In this document: in pieces, positions 50,809-60,676 of the stretch
How positions within the stretch are numbered: the first letter of the stretch is position 1
Layout: each line of letters opens with the position of its first letter
Made by a program: the position numbers and the translations under genes
Source: Methanobacteriota archaeon
GTDB lineage: Archaea; Halobacteriota; Methanomicrobia; Methanomicrobiales; Methanocorpusculaceae
Direction: 5' to 3'
DNA: 64,000 nt
NCBI GenBank assembly: GCA_023396065.1
Contig: JAEWXF010000021.1
Span: 1 to 64,000 of the forward strand
Notes under the pieces: model-generated
What the model was told of the DNA's origin: nothing
Seen by the model: only the letters and a program-made list of their open reading frames with translations
Databases searched by the model: none

Positions 50809-50951
50809 GTCCTGGCCAGAGTACGACCAGGAATAATGATTTTTTTCTCTCGTTTCCCGTTTGTCAAGGTCGATACAGGAATAGAATATTGACCACGATG
50901 AATGGGAGAGATCTTTTTTCCGGTAGGAGTATGCAGCAGGCGATTCTAGAG

Positions 50952-50975
50952 ATGAGATATCCTATGAGATATCCT
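50952..50975. repeat. Perfect 12-base tandem repeat, two copies
   Basis: ATGAGATATCCT occurs twice in a row in the 255-base gap between the nitroreductase gene and hepT. GATATC is itself palindromic. The gap also has a CCTGG/CCAGG stem near 50812-50832; I see no gene in it. Confidence 0.5.
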
Positions 50976-51063
50976 ATGATGAAACCGCCGCAGAGTCAGT
51001 CCAGCAACTGCATGGCCCATAGCCCCATGTCCGAATGATTTTGATGCCTGCAGGAGGCGTGAG

Positions 51064-51414
51064 TTATTGCGTTTCCAGATTCCGGATAATGGTTCGGACA
51101 TAGGTATGGAGAACGGGGACGAGTTCCACTGCGACGTACCAAACATACGGAAGATTTACTTCAGTATAGTCATGGATCAACTTATCCCTCATGCCTGCAA
51201 TCTTTTTCCATGCAACATCAGGATATTCCATTCGGATGGATTCTGGAACATGTTTCACTGCTTCACCGATGATTTCCAGAAATCGCACCATTGCACTGTT
51301 GTAGACTGCATCGTTGAGAAATTCCTGATACGTCATGCGCTGCAATGCATGTGCGATATTTTCTGATTGTATGCAGATGTCATCAAGGTAGGAGAGAAGA
51401 TCGTGTTTGGTCAT
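51064..51414 (-). CDS. hepT: HepT-like toxin (HEPN/DUF86 ribonuclease)
   Basis: 116 residues. RDKLIHDY is the RX4HXY active site of HEPN RNases in the DUF86/HepT group; helical content is high and FLEIIGEAVKHVPESIR is typical. It overlaps the upstream MntA gene (ATGA). In characterised pairs MntA silences HepT by AMPylating its Tyr in the RX4HXY motif. It may be a defence or stress toxin-antitoxin module. Confidence 0.88.
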   Translation of the reverse strand: MTKHDLLSYLDDICIQSENIAHALQRMTYQEFLNDAVYNSAMVRFLEIIGEAVKHVPESIRMEYPDVAWKKIAGMRDKLIHDYTEVNLPYVWYVAVELVPVLHTYVRTIIRNLETQ

Positions 51415-51740
51415 GGTGATGCTTTGTCGGGGGTATAGATTATGGCATCGCGCAGAACTGAGGGTTTTATTCTGGGTTTGAGATACCCCGGTGAGATGAG
51501 ATCAACGCGGCGTCCAAAGAGTTCTTCAAGATATTCGGAGAGCTCAAAAAATGTGTCATAGGTATCGTATTCAGGTTTGAATGTATAGAGTACGTCAATG
51601 TCGGAGGTTTCTGTGTCTTCACCTCTGCTGACGGATCCGAAGATGCCGATTGTTTCTATGCCGAAACGTTCCTGTATCTCAGGTAGGTGTTTTTCGAGTT
51701 TTGCAAGGACGTCCTGTTTGATGCTGGAATAGGGAGGCAT
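51411..51740 (-). CDS. mntA: MntA-like minimal nucleotidyltransferase antitoxin
   Basis: 109 residues. GIFGSVSRGEDTETSDIDVL supplies the GSx10DxD nucleotidyltransferase motif. Partner of hepT directly downstream. The first 70 residues closely match the truncated copy at 62.9 kb (IKxDVLxKLExxLPxIQExFGIETIG), so the two are recent paralogues. Likely antitoxin of the HepT/MntA pair. Confidence 0.9.
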   Translation of the reverse strand: MPPYSSIKQDVLAKLEKHLPEIQERFGIETIGIFGSVSRGEDTETSDIDVLYTFKPEYDTYDTFFELSEYLEELFGRRVDLISPGYLKPRIKPSVLRDAIIYTPDKASP

Positions 51741-51983
51741 GATGATTCAGGGATGGAATTTTGCATATTTTCATCTTACCGGGATTCTGTTACCGGGTGT
51801 TATTTGGTATATTAGGATTGTTTTAAGATATAGTTGTTTGCTGATACTGCGTTGTTGGAATACTGTTCTGCTTCGCTTGTCACATATCCGGGGCGAATCA
51901 TTTACACTGGTTCGATCGTGAGAGGTTCAAGTTTCTAAAGTTATGTGGGGAGGGAACGGATAGTCTCCCGAGAAGATACGGTT

Positions 51984-53456
51984 TCAGAGCCATTTCGGCC
52001 AGGGCAGGCCGAACTGGGTGACGATGCCTGCGAGTTCGTCGCGGATGCTGCGGTCAAGGCGGAAGAGGAGGAGGAAATAGATTCCTGCTCCGATGAGTAC
52101 AGGAATCAGCGTTAGGACCACGTTTGTCAGTGGGATACTGTGGAGATATACGAGCAGGAACAGGACCATGGCTGCGGCACTGGCGAGAATGCATCCGATT
52201 GACCGAAGTTCGAGTCTGATCCGGATATATTTTTTGAGGAAGTAGCCGATGAGAACTGCATTTACTGTGAAGCTGATGAGTGTGGCAACTGCAGCTCCTT
52301 CAATGCCGATTTTCGGGATGAGGATGAGATTTAAGATGATGTTGAGCAGTGCGGCGGCAGCTGTGGCATAGAAGGACTGGCGGGCGTGGTCCATGGAGCT
52401 GAGCGCAGTACCAAGCAGGAATGTGAAGACGTTAATCACCTGCAGGATCAGGAGTATGGAGCAGACACCTGCGCCAGCGGCGAAGTCTGCGCCGTAAAAG
52501 TAGTAGAGCAGGCGTTCGGAGAAGAGAATTCCACCTGCAGCAACCGGTACGGCAAGCAGGAGAGAGTAGGTTATGCTCCGGGCAAGTACCGGAGGTATTC
52601 TGTCGGTTTCCTGATGCGCGCTCCAATTGCTGATCTTCGGCATCAGGGTCTGGGCAATAGCGGTCGTGGCAAAAGTTGCGGCGAGTGTGAACTGATAGGC
52701 AGTCCGGTAGACACCGACATCGCCGTTGGTCATGAAGTACCCGATGAAGATGGTATCTGCGTAGGTGAATACGACGGAGCCGGTGGTGATGAGAAATGCC
52801 CAGAAGCCGTAGGTAAACAGGCTGTGAATATGCCGGACGGAAAATTTCGCCGGACGGAATGTGAAGTGGCGGAAACAGACGATGCCGGAGATGAGAAGTC
52901 CTACGATGAACCCGCCGCAGAGTCCACCAACAGTGTAGCCCAGGAGGACCATGATGATCTGGATGAGGATTCTGCAGATTTCATTTATGCCGTTGGCAAT
53001 GTTGTAGATTCCCACATGACCGAGGCCGAAGACTCCATAGGTTATGGTATGCCCGAAAAATGCGGCAATCAGTGCGAGGATGATCCATGGGATCAGGTTG
53101 TACTCCTGTATGTCGATGAAGTACGGGCTGAGGACGAGCAGGAGCAGTGTTGAGATGATGATCAGGAGCGCGCGAAGTGTGGCGTAGGCACTCAGGTATG
53201 CATTTTGTTCGTTTCCCTCGGAGATACGTTTTACTGCGGCCTGCCCAAATCCTCCGTCACCAATCATGTTGAAGATGCCGAAGTAGGCGAGGAACAGGTA
53301 GTAGACTCCCATGATGTCTTTGCCGAGGATGTGGGAGAACAGCATGGTGGAGATAAATCCGATTAGTGTGATGGCTACTGTGGAGATGAGGGATAGCGTA
53401 CTCTGGCGCTGGATGGCAGGGATACGCATGAGGCGGGATACGAGCGGGAGGGGCAT
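51984..53456 (-). CDS. Wzx-like polysaccharide flippase
   Basis: 490 residues with about 14 predicted hydrophobic segments and no soluble domain. Motifs such as TLSLISTVAITLIGFISTM and DGGFGQAAVKRISEG fit the MATE/MOP flippase group that exports lipid-linked oligosaccharides. It opens the glycan island and is transcribed away from rfbF with 128 bases between starts. It probably flips the lipid-linked sugar unit made by the genes that follow. Confidence 0.88.
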   Translation of the reverse strand: MPLPLVSRLMRIPAIQRQSTLSLISTVAITLIGFISTMLFSHILGKDIMGVYYLFLAYFGIFNMIGDGGFGQAAVKRISEGNEQNAYLSAYATLRALLIIISTLLLLVLSPYFIDIQEYNLIPWIILALIAAFFGHTITYGVFGLGHVGIYNIANGINEICRILIQIIMVLLGYTVGGLCGGFIVGLLISGIVCFRHFTFRPAKFSVRHIHSLFTYGFWAFLITTGSVVFTYADTIFIGYFMTNGDVGVYRTAYQFTLAATFATTAIAQTLMPKISNWSAHQETDRIPPVLARSITYSLLLAVPVAAGGILFSERLLYYFYGADFAAGAGVCSILLILQVINVFTFLLGTALSSMDHARQSFYATAAAALLNIILNLILIPKIGIEGAAVATLISFTVNAVLIGYFLKKYIRIRLELRSIGCILASAAAMVLFLLVYLHSIPLTNVVLTLIPVLIGAGIYFLLLFRLDRSIRDELAGIVTQFGLPWPKWL

Positions 53457-53584
53457 ATGGTTAGTTACAGATTTTTTCCTACGAATGCTTGATATCGAAA
53501 GGTATTAACTCAGACTGATCTGAAATCACTTTTTTGATACTTATATTATCCCGCAGCTCCTATAAAAATACTGAGAGATTCCAG

Positions 53585-54364
53585 ATGAAAGTTTTAATCC
53601 TTGCGGGAGGAATGGGCACCCGCCTTGCTGAAGAAACCAGTGTTGTCCCTAAACCCATGGTGGAGATTGGCGGTCACCCGATTCTCTGGCATATTATGAA
53701 GATTTACTCGCAATACGGATATAATGAGTTTATCATCCTTCTCGGGTACAAAGGGTACGTTATCAAGGAATACTTTGCGAACTATTTTCTCCATAGAAGT
53801 GATGTAACGTTTGACCTGGCCAATAACCAGATAACCATTCACGAGCAGCATTGTGAGCCTTGGAAAGTAACCCTCATTGATACCGGTCAGAATACAATGA
53901 CCGGAGGTCGTGTGCTTCGGGCGAAAAAATATGTTGGTGATGAACCATTTCTGCTTACCTACGGAGATGGGGTTTCTGACATTAATATACAGAAACTTGT
54001 TGAGTATCATCGATCGCATGGGAAACTTGCAACCCTGACATCTGTTCAGCCGGAGGGTAGATTTGGAGCAATCGTCTCGAATACAAATGGAAGAATTACG
54101 CATTTCATGGAAAAACCACAGGGAGATGGGGCATGGATCAATGCAGGATTTTTTGTTCTGGAGCCTGGGGTCTTTGATTATATTCGGGAAGGGGACACAA
54201 CAATTTTTGAACGTGCTCCCCTTGAAGAACTGGCACGTGATGGTGAACTTTATTCCTATCGCCATACTGGATTCTGGAAATGTATGGATACCCTGCGTGA
54301 CAAACAGCAACTTCAGGAAATGTGGGATGCAGGAAATACTCCCTGGAAATGTTGGAAAGAATGA
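53585..54364 (+). CDS. rfbF: Glucose-1-phosphate cytidylyltransferase
   Basis: 259 residues from ATG 53585, the standard length. LILAGGMGTRLAEET with VVPKPMVEIGGHPILWH is the nucleotide-sugar pyrophosphorylase signature, and GDGVSDINI holds the metal Asp. It makes CDP-glucose, first step to CDP-linked 3,6-dideoxy sugars. Overlaps rfbG by ATGA. Base composition from here on is more AT-rich than the rest of the window. Confidence 0.92.
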   Translation: MKVLILAGGMGTRLAEETSVVPKPMVEIGGHPILWHIMKIYSQYGYNEFIILLGYKGYVIKEYFANYFLHRSDVTFDLANNQITIHEQHCEPWKVTLIDTGQNTMTGGRVLRAKKYVGDEPFLLTYGDGVSDINIQKLVEYHRSHGKLATLTSVQPEGRFGAIVSNTNGRITHFMEKPQGDGAWINAGFFVLEPGVFDYIREGDTTIFERAPLEELARDGELYSYRHTGFWKCMDTLRDKQQLQEMWDAGNTPWKCWKE

Positions 54365-55446
54365 TTTTTGATGTATTTCGAAACAAGAAGATCCTCATAA
54401 CCGGTCATACCGGATTCAAGGGATCCTGGCTGGCACTCTGGTTGGCATCTCTCGGTGCTAAGGTGTACGGCTATGCTCTCCCTCCCGAAACTGAACCGAA
54501 TCATTATACCGCAGCGAGAATTTCGGATTGTCTGCATGGTGAGTGTTTTGGCGACCTTCGCAATAAAGAACAATTAACCTCCTTTGTTGCTGAAGTTCAG
54601 CCGGACTGTATTTTCCATCTCGCAGCGCAGCCTCTTGTTCGGAGATCATATGCGGAGCCGGTTGGGACATTTGATGTGAATGTGATGGGCAGTATCCATC
54701 TTATGGAGGCAGTTCGAACTCTGAAACTACCATGTATCATTGTTATGATCACGAGCGACAAATGCTATCTGAATGTAAATCAGTTATGGGGCTATAGGGA
54801 GTGTGATGCCTTAGGTGGTCATGATCCATACAGTGCAAGTAAAGCTGCAGCTGAAATTGTCATTGCCTCATACCGGAGTTCATTTTTCTCTCCAGATCGT
54901 ATGTTCGAACACGGAGTACATCTTGCCTCCGTCCGTGCAGGGAATGTAATCGGTGGTGGCGATTGGGCTGAAGACAGAATTATTCCTGATGCAGTTCGTG
55001 CAGTAACTTCAGGGAGAGATCTTGAGATTCGTAGTCCTCAGGCAATCCGCCCATGGCAGCATGTCCTTGAGCCGCTGTCCGGATATATGCTTCTCGCAGC
55101 AAACATGATGACTGATGTTCCTAGGCTTGAGGATGCATGGAATTTTGGGCCTTTGCCAACGGGAGCAGCCACTGTTCGGGAGATTATTGAAAAATTTTAT
55201 ACCGTCTGGGGTGAAGGAAAAGCAGAATACGATCCAGAACTTACAAACCTGCATGAAGCAACGTTACTTCGGTTATCCTCAGAAAAAGCTATGACAGTGC
55301 TGGGTTGGAAACCTGTATGGGATCTTGATGAAACACTGCGGATAACTGCAGAATGGTACAAGAGCTATTATCTGGGTGCTGATGCCCGACAACTCAGCCT
55401 GATAAATATTACAGAATACATGGAAAAAATTGAGGCCACATTATGA
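54361..55446 (+). CDS. rfbG: CDP-glucose 4,6-dehydratase
   Basis: 361 residues. ITGHTGFKGSWLALWL is the NAD Rossmann motif particular to CDP-glucose dehydratases, and YSASKAAAE holds the YxxxK catalytic pair. AGNVIGGGDWAEDRIIPD is typical. It makes CDP-4-keto-6-deoxyglucose. Coupled with rfbF and overlapping rfbH by four bases. Confidence 0.93.
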   Translation: MIFDVFRNKKILITGHTGFKGSWLALWLASLGAKVYGYALPPETEPNHYTAARISDCLHGECFGDLRNKEQLTSFVAEVQPDCIFHLAAQPLVRRSYAEPVGTFDVNVMGSIHLMEAVRTLKLPCIIVMITSDKCYLNVNQLWGYRECDALGGHDPYSASKAAAEIVIASYRSSFFSPDRMFEHGVHLASVRAGNVIGGGDWAEDRIIPDAVRAVTSGRDLEIRSPQAIRPWQHVLEPLSGYMLLAANMMTDVPRLEDAWNFGPLPTGAATVREIIEKFYTVWGEGKAEYDPELTNLHEATLLRLSSEKAMTVLGWKPVWDLDETLRITAEWYKSYYLGADARQLSLINITEYMEKIEATL

Positions 55447-56786
55447 CGGACACCTGCAATGAATTGGAGGACAGACAAAAAATTCTAGAATCGATTGCTC
55501 AATATTATGTAAAATATTATTCGCAGAAGATTCTGTTTCAGCCGGGTGACAGAATTCCCTATGCTGCCCGCGTGTTTGATGAAAAAGAGATGTGCAGTCT
55601 TGTTGACAGTGCTCTGGATTTCTGGCTGACAGCAGGGAAATACTGTGATAGATTTGAAAAAGAACTGGCTGAATTTCTGCATGTACACTATTGTTGTCTC
55701 GTGAATTCGGGATCTTCTGCAAATCTGCTGGCCTTTATGGCTTTGACATCACCGCTTCTCGGCGAGCGGCAGGTGCGTCCGGGTGATGAGATTATTACTC
55801 TTGCGGCTGGATTCCCGACGACTGTCACTCCGATCATTCAATATGGCGCGATACCGGTATTTGTTGATGTAACACTTCCGGAATATAATATTGATCCCCG
55901 TGAAGTTCGTAAAGCCATTTCTGCAGAGACCAAAGGGATTATGGTTGCCCATACTTTGGGAAATCCTTTTGACTTGTCTGAAATATCTTCAATATGTCAG
56001 GAACACAATCTCTGGCTTATTGAGGATAATTGTGATGCACTTGGCTCAAAATATTTCATGAATGGCGAATGGAAATACACAGGAACTATTGGTGATATCG
56101 GGACATCCAGTTTTTACCCACCTCATCATATGACGATGGGAGAGGGAGGTGCTGTCTATACGAATAGTCCTCTTCTGGGGAAAATAGTAAAATCTCTTCG
56201 TGATTGGGGGAGGGATTGTATCTGTCCGTCAGGTAGGGATAATTTCTGTGGCCATAGGTTTGACAGACAGTATGGTGAGCTTCCGAAAGGTTATGATCAC
56301 AAATATGTCTATTCACATTTCGGGTACAATCTGAAAGCTACGGAAATGCAGGCAGCAATCGGATGTGAACAGCTGAAGAAACTTCCCGGGTTTATTGAAA
56401 AACGAATTGTAAACTGGAAAAAACTCTATGCCGGGCTTGCAGATTTGGAAGAGTATTTTGTTTTACCGGCTGCAACACCACATTCAGTTCCAAGCTGGTT
56501 TGGTTTTCTCCTTACGTTGCGGGATGGTGTTGAGCGTGAACCACTTGTCCGGTATCTGGAAGCACATGGTATTCAGACACGGATGCTTTTCGCAGGAAAT
56601 CTGTTACGGCATCCTTGTTTTTCAGATCCAAAAATGAGGGATAGATATCGCGTTATCGGAACACTTGGGAACACTGATGTGGTCCTAAACAAAACATTCT
56701 GGATAGGGGTATATCCAGGTCTGAGTGATGCGCAGATTAATTACATAATCAGTATGATACACGAATATTTCAAAACATATCTGTAA
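55443..56786 (+). CDS. rfbH: CDP-4-keto-6-deoxyglucose-3-dehydrase (E1, RfbH/DdhC)
   Basis: 447 residues. An aspartate aminotransferase-fold PMP/Fe-S enzyme: SFYPPHHMTMGEGGAV has His in place of the usual PLP lysine, the hallmark of E1 dehydrases, and several late cysteines (CICPSGRDNFCGHRF) can carry the [2Fe-2S] site. It removes the C3 hydroxyl; its reductase partner E3 (ddhD) is not in the window. Product: CDP-4-keto-3,6-dideoxyglucose. Confidence 0.92.
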   Translation: MTDTCNELEDRQKILESIAQYYVKYYSQKILFQPGDRIPYAARVFDEKEMCSLVDSALDFWLTAGKYCDRFEKELAEFLHVHYCCLVNSGSSANLLAFMALTSPLLGERQVRPGDEIITLAAGFPTTVTPIIQYGAIPVFVDVTLPEYNIDPREVRKAISAETKGIMVAHTLGNPFDLSEISSICQEHNLWLIEDNCDALGSKYFMNGEWKYTGTIGDIGTSSFYPPHHMTMGEGGAVYTNSPLLGKIVKSLRDWGRDCICPSGRDNFCGHRFDRQYGELPKGYDHKYVYSHFGYNLKATEMQAAIGCEQLKKLPGFIEKRIVNWKKLYAGLADLEEYFVLPAATPHSVPSWFGFLLTLRDGVEREPLVRYLEAHGIQTRMLFAGNLLRHPCFSDPKMRDRYRVIGTLGNTDVVLNKTFWIGVYPGLSDAQINYIISMIHEYFKTYL

Positions 56787-56801
56787 ATATAAGGGGTAGC
56801 T

Positions 56802-58553
56802 ATGCAAATTGATGAGATGCCAGTCTGTGACTACATCACTGAATTTTTTATCCGCCATGGGACACACGATGTTTTTGGATATCCGGGTGGAATGATTACT
56901 CGTTTAATGGACTCATTTACTCGATATAATCAGAATATAACAGCCCATCTCAATTACCATGAGCAGGCCTCTGCATTTTGTGCATGCGGTTATGCACAGA
57001 TTATGCAAAAACCGGGGATTGCCTATTCCACCAGTGGGCCCGGTGCTACAAACCTGATAACGGGTATTGCTAATGCGTATTACGACTCAATTCCCTGTAT
57101 ATTCATCACAGGACAAGTAAATACCTATGAGGCACGAGGTCATCTAAACGTACGTCAAAAGGGGTTTCAAGAATGTGATATTGTCTCAATAGTAAACCCT
57201 ATCACAAAATATGCTGTTCGTATTGATGATGCAAGGGATATTTGTTATGAGCTGGAAAAAGCCTATTTCCTGAGTATGGACGAAAGACCCGGTCCTGTTC
57301 TTCTTGATGTTCCCTTTAACATTCAACGTGAAATGATCAATCCCAGAGAGTTAAGGCAGTATGTTCCAACAAATAATTGCTCTGAGGCGGATATAAACTA
57401 CGATGACATTGTAAATCTCATATACGAGCACATAGGTGCCTCTAAAAGACCCTTAATTTTGGCTGGAGCGGGTATTCGCTCCTCTGGGATGATAGATCAT
57501 TTTCGTAGGTTCATTCAACAAGTAAAAATCCCCGTTGTTACCTCAATGCTTGGTGTAGATTGCCTTCCTGATTCGTCTCCCTATAAATTTGGATTTATTG
57601 GAGCGTACGGTCACCGATATGCAAATATTATTCAGGCAAAGTGTGATCTCCTTATTAGCTTGGGTTCCCGGTTGGATACACGGCAAACGGGCGTAGATAC
57701 TGAATCATTTGCTGAAAAAGCTACTTTCATCAGGATTGACATATCCGAAGGTGAGCTCACGAATAAGATAAAAAAAGATGAAATTGGAATACGAGGGGAT
57801 CTCCGTCAGATACTTCCACGGTTGGCCACTGATCACAGGTTTTCATTCGAAAAAAATTCACGATGGATAGATGAGTGTAGTACAATAAAACATACTCTTC
57901 TGGGACTTGATAGGCGGGTCCCTAATGATATCGTCTATAATATCAGTACTTATGTCCCCGAAAATGCCATCATTACGACTGATGTTGGGCAGAATCAGGT
58001 TTGGGTTGCTCAGGACTTTCATATACAGGATAGGCAAAGAATATTGTTTTCTGGAGGTCATGGGGCAATGGGGTATTCTCTACCTGCAGCAATAGGAGCC
58101 TATTATGCAGAAAAGGGACCTGTCATTGTATTTACTGGAGATGGGGGACTGCAGATGAATATACAGGAACTGCAGTTTATTCAGAGAGAACATTTACCTA
58201 TTAAAATCATCATTTTGAATAATAGTTCATTGGGTATGATTCGGCATTTTCAGGAAATGTACTTTAACAAGATATACACACAGACTACCAAAGAGTATGG
58301 TTATACGGTACCGAATTTCTGCCAACTGGCAAATGCTTATGGAATTCCCACCCTGTACATATCCAAAATAGAGGATATAGCTTTCCTCGGTGAGATGTTA
58401 CGTGGAGATGGTCCTCTGCTTGTGAACGTTGTGTGTGATACACCGACATATGTTTATCCTAAATTGGGGATGGGGAGACCAATTTATGATCAGGAACCAC
58501 TTCTTGAACGTGAATGTCTTGACCGTCTGATGCATATTGAGCAGGATTTATGA
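56802..58553 (+). CDS. ThDP-dependent enzyme of the acetolactate-synthase fold (YerE-like)
   Basis: 583 residues. Catalytic Glu in NYHEQASAFCACGYAQ, SGPGATNLITGIANAYYDSIP, and the ThDP site GDGGLQMNIQE ending LNN about 28 residues on. Generic acetolactate synthase is the nearest large family, but the position between rfbH and an SDR gene fits YerE of Yersinia, which adds a two-carbon unit from pyruvate to CDP-4-keto-3,6-dideoxyglucose to make a branched octose. GGGGTAGCT precedes the ATG. Confidence 0.72.
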   Translation: MQIDEMPVCDYITEFFIRHGTHDVFGYPGGMITRLMDSFTRYNQNITAHLNYHEQASAFCACGYAQIMQKPGIAYSTSGPGATNLITGIANAYYDSIPCIFITGQVNTYEARGHLNVRQKGFQECDIVSIVNPITKYAVRIDDARDICYELEKAYFLSMDERPGPVLLDVPFNIQREMINPRELRQYVPTNNCSEADINYDDIVNLIYEHIGASKRPLILAGAGIRSSGMIDHFRRFIQQVKIPVVTSMLGVDCLPDSSPYKFGFIGAYGHRYANIIQAKCDLLISLGSRLDTRQTGVDTESFAEKATFIRIDISEGELTNKIKKDEIGIRGDLRQILPRLATDHRFSFEKNSRWIDECSTIKHTLLGLDRRVPNDIVYNISTYVPENAIITTDVGQNQVWVAQDFHIQDRQRILFSGGHGAMGYSLPAAIGAYYAEKGPVIVFTGDGGLQMNIQELQFIQREHLPIKIIILNNSSLGMIRHFQEMYFNKIYTQTTKEYGYTVPNFCQLANAYGIPTLYISKIEDIAFLGEMLRGDGPLLVNVVCDTPTYVYPKLGMGRPIYDQEPLLERECLDRLMHIEQDL

Positions 58554-59461
58554 GAACGATTGCAGTAACTGGAGCCACAGGTTTTATCGGAAATGAGTTG
58601 GTAACTTCCTTGCTGGAGGACCCAGAGAACCATGTTGTAGCTATCATTCGTGATCCAGCATCTCTTAAACACGTGTCTTGGCAACTGAAAGATAATCTTT
58701 CTGTGATCGAATGTTCCTTAGAACATATTGCTCAACTACCACTGATACTAAACGGCCAAGTAGATACTTTTTATCATCTTGCTTGGGCGGGTATCCGTGC
58801 TTCCGATCGTGATGATGTCCATTTACAACAAGCAAATCGTCAGTATTCCATGGATGCGATACGTTCTGCTGCTAAACTTGGTGTCACTGTTTTTATAGGT
58901 ATTGGATCACAGGCTGAGTATGGTCTCTGTAGTGGAAAAATTGACGAAACCTATCCCCCGTATCCTGTTTCAGAATATGGAAAAGCCAAGCTGCAGGTGT
59001 ATGAAGAGGGAAAGGTGTTATCAGAGAAATTGGGGCTGAAATTTATATGGGCCCGCATATTCAGTACCTATGGTGTCGGAGATAATGAGAGCACATTAAT
59101 ACCCTCGGTATTAAAAAAAATGCTACGAAATGAGCCAATTCTCCTATCAGACTGCACTCAAACATGGGACTTTGTGCATGTCAAAGATGTTGTGCAGGCG
59201 CTGATTCTTCTTCAAAATGCTCCCCTGGGAATCTATAATATTTCAGGGATAAATCCCCAGAAACTCATGAAATATATCTATGAGATGGTAGAATACACAC
59301 ATTCATCCAGTTATTTGGATTTTGGAGCTTTCCCACATGCCACCAATGGGTTCGATCCAATTTCAAAAAAGTTACAGGAAACAGTTGGGTGGTACCCACG
59401 AATTTCGTTTAGAGAGGGTATACTGGAAATTATTAAGGATCTCAGAGAAAATGGCGCATGA
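58550..59461 (+). CDS. NAD(P)-dependent epimerase/reductase (extended SDR; YerF/RfbJ-like)
   Basis: 303 residues. GATGFIGNELV binds NAD(P); YGKAK is the YxxxK pair. In yersiniose-type pathways such a reductase reduces the keto group on the two-carbon branch, as YerF; in other 3,6-dideoxysugar clusters the same position holds an abequose or paratose synthase. The neighbouring ThDP gene favours the first. Four-base overlap with it. Confidence 0.78.
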   Translation: MRTIAVTGATGFIGNELVTSLLEDPENHVVAIIRDPASLKHVSWQLKDNLSVIECSLEHIAQLPLILNGQVDTFYHLAWAGIRASDRDDVHLQQANRQYSMDAIRSAAKLGVTVFIGIGSQAEYGLCSGKIDETYPPYPVSEYGKAKLQVYEEGKVLSEKLGLKFIWARIFSTYGVGDNESTLIPSVLKKMLRNEPILLSDCTQTWDFVHVKDVVQALILLQNAPLGIYNISGINPQKLMKYIYEMVEYTHSSSYLDFGAFPHATNGFDPISKKLQETVGWYPRISFREGILEIIKDLRENGA

Positions 59462-59563
59462 TTTCAAATGTACTGATAACTTGAGTTTTCTTTCTAGACA
59501 ATTCTTGGATATCTCACTATTTTTTGCCTATTTACATATAGTATGAGTTTCAATCTACTTTAG

Positions 59564-60625
59564 ATGCATGATAAAGTACATGTCGCCATTGTCCGTTGGA
59601 ACCTTGCAGATGATTACAATCGCCATACTGCTGCAGCGATGGCATCCGTGATGGAAAACTGTTCTGTACCGGTAGTGTTCCATCTTCTTCATGAAGGGAA
59701 AATGTCTTTTCAGGATATGGACGCTGCGGAAGAAAATATGGAAAAATACCGTGAACTGACCAATAAATACAATGCCGAGGTCTATTTTCATGATGTCATA
59801 TTACCCGAGTGGGTAAATGGAGATACAATCCCAGCATTGAAAATATATGGAGCTCCCACTGGCTTTTACCGATTATTTTTACCAATACTACTCCCAAATC
59901 TTGATAAAATTATATCATTAGGATCTGATGTTATTGTAAAAATGGATATGGCGAAATTATATGACCTTAATCTAGAAAATTATAGTCTGGCGGGATGCTT
60001 AGACCAAGGACTCCCCTATGCACTTCAACATGTTAAAAATTTAAAAAGATATTATGAGTCAGTAAGTATGCCAATTGACTCATACGTAAATGCCGATGTA
60101 CTCATATTTAACTTAAAAAAGATACGGTGTGAAAAAACACTTCCTGATAAAGCAATAGAATATTTACAGAAGCACCAAGATACCCCCTTTTTAGAACAGG
60201 ACATTTTCAATTCCATATTTTATGATGAAAAAATAATACTTCCATCCCGATACAACACGTTTTCGGGATTAGGTTTCGGCAAAGAATGGGTTGAAACAAT
60301 TATCTCAAAAGAGAACAATAGTGATACATTTTCAGATTATATCTTACATTTTGCAAAAAATGTGAAACCATGGAATGAGTATGTGAGTAAATATGACATG
60401 GAATACTGGTATTATTTGTCACTCACCCCATGGGGAAAAGACGGAAAGGTATTTCATCTAATGCCACAGGCCTTAGCCTCAGCAGATGATGTGATACAAG
60501 ATATTGACAAATATATCTGGAGGTATTCATTGAAAGAAAAAATAAAGAAAATATGGCATTTATTCATACCCTTGTATGGAAAAATAGGGGCACGCTACCT
60601 ACAAGATTTAATGAAATCAAAGTAA
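59564..60625 (+). CDS. GT8-family glycosyltransferase, unusual DXD site
   Basis: 353 residues. HVAIVRWNLADDYNRHTAAAMASVM opens a GT8 fold and HFAKNVKPW matches the C-terminal HF..KPW motif. The usual DxD appears as LGSDVIV, where the first acidic residue is lost. The N-terminal part is shifted toward low-GC codons. It may transfer a sugar onto the lipid-linked glycan; the donor is not known. Confidence 0.78.
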   Translation: MHDKVHVAIVRWNLADDYNRHTAAAMASVMENCSVPVVFHLLHEGKMSFQDMDAAEENMEKYRELTNKYNAEVYFHDVILPEWVNGDTIPALKIYGAPTGFYRLFLPILLPNLDKIISLGSDVIVKMDMAKLYDLNLENYSLAGCLDQGLPYALQHVKNLKRYYESVSMPIDSYVNADVLIFNLKKIRCEKTLPDKAIEYLQKHQDTPFLEQDIFNSIFYDEKIILPSRYNTFSGLGFGKEWVETIISKENNSDTFSDYILHFAKNVKPWNEYVSKYDMEYWYYLSLTPWGKDGKVFHLMPQALASADDVIQDIDKYIWRYSLKEKIKKIWHLFIPLYGKIGARYLQDLMKSK

Positions 60626-60676
60626 ATATGTCGTATCTTAGTGATAGAGACATATAATAGGAATACTCTACAGAGA

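Noticed and set aside
50799..51038. A 79-codon frame after the nitroreductase gene
   Set aside because: It includes the 12-base tandem repeat and has a composition unlike the neighbouring proteins.
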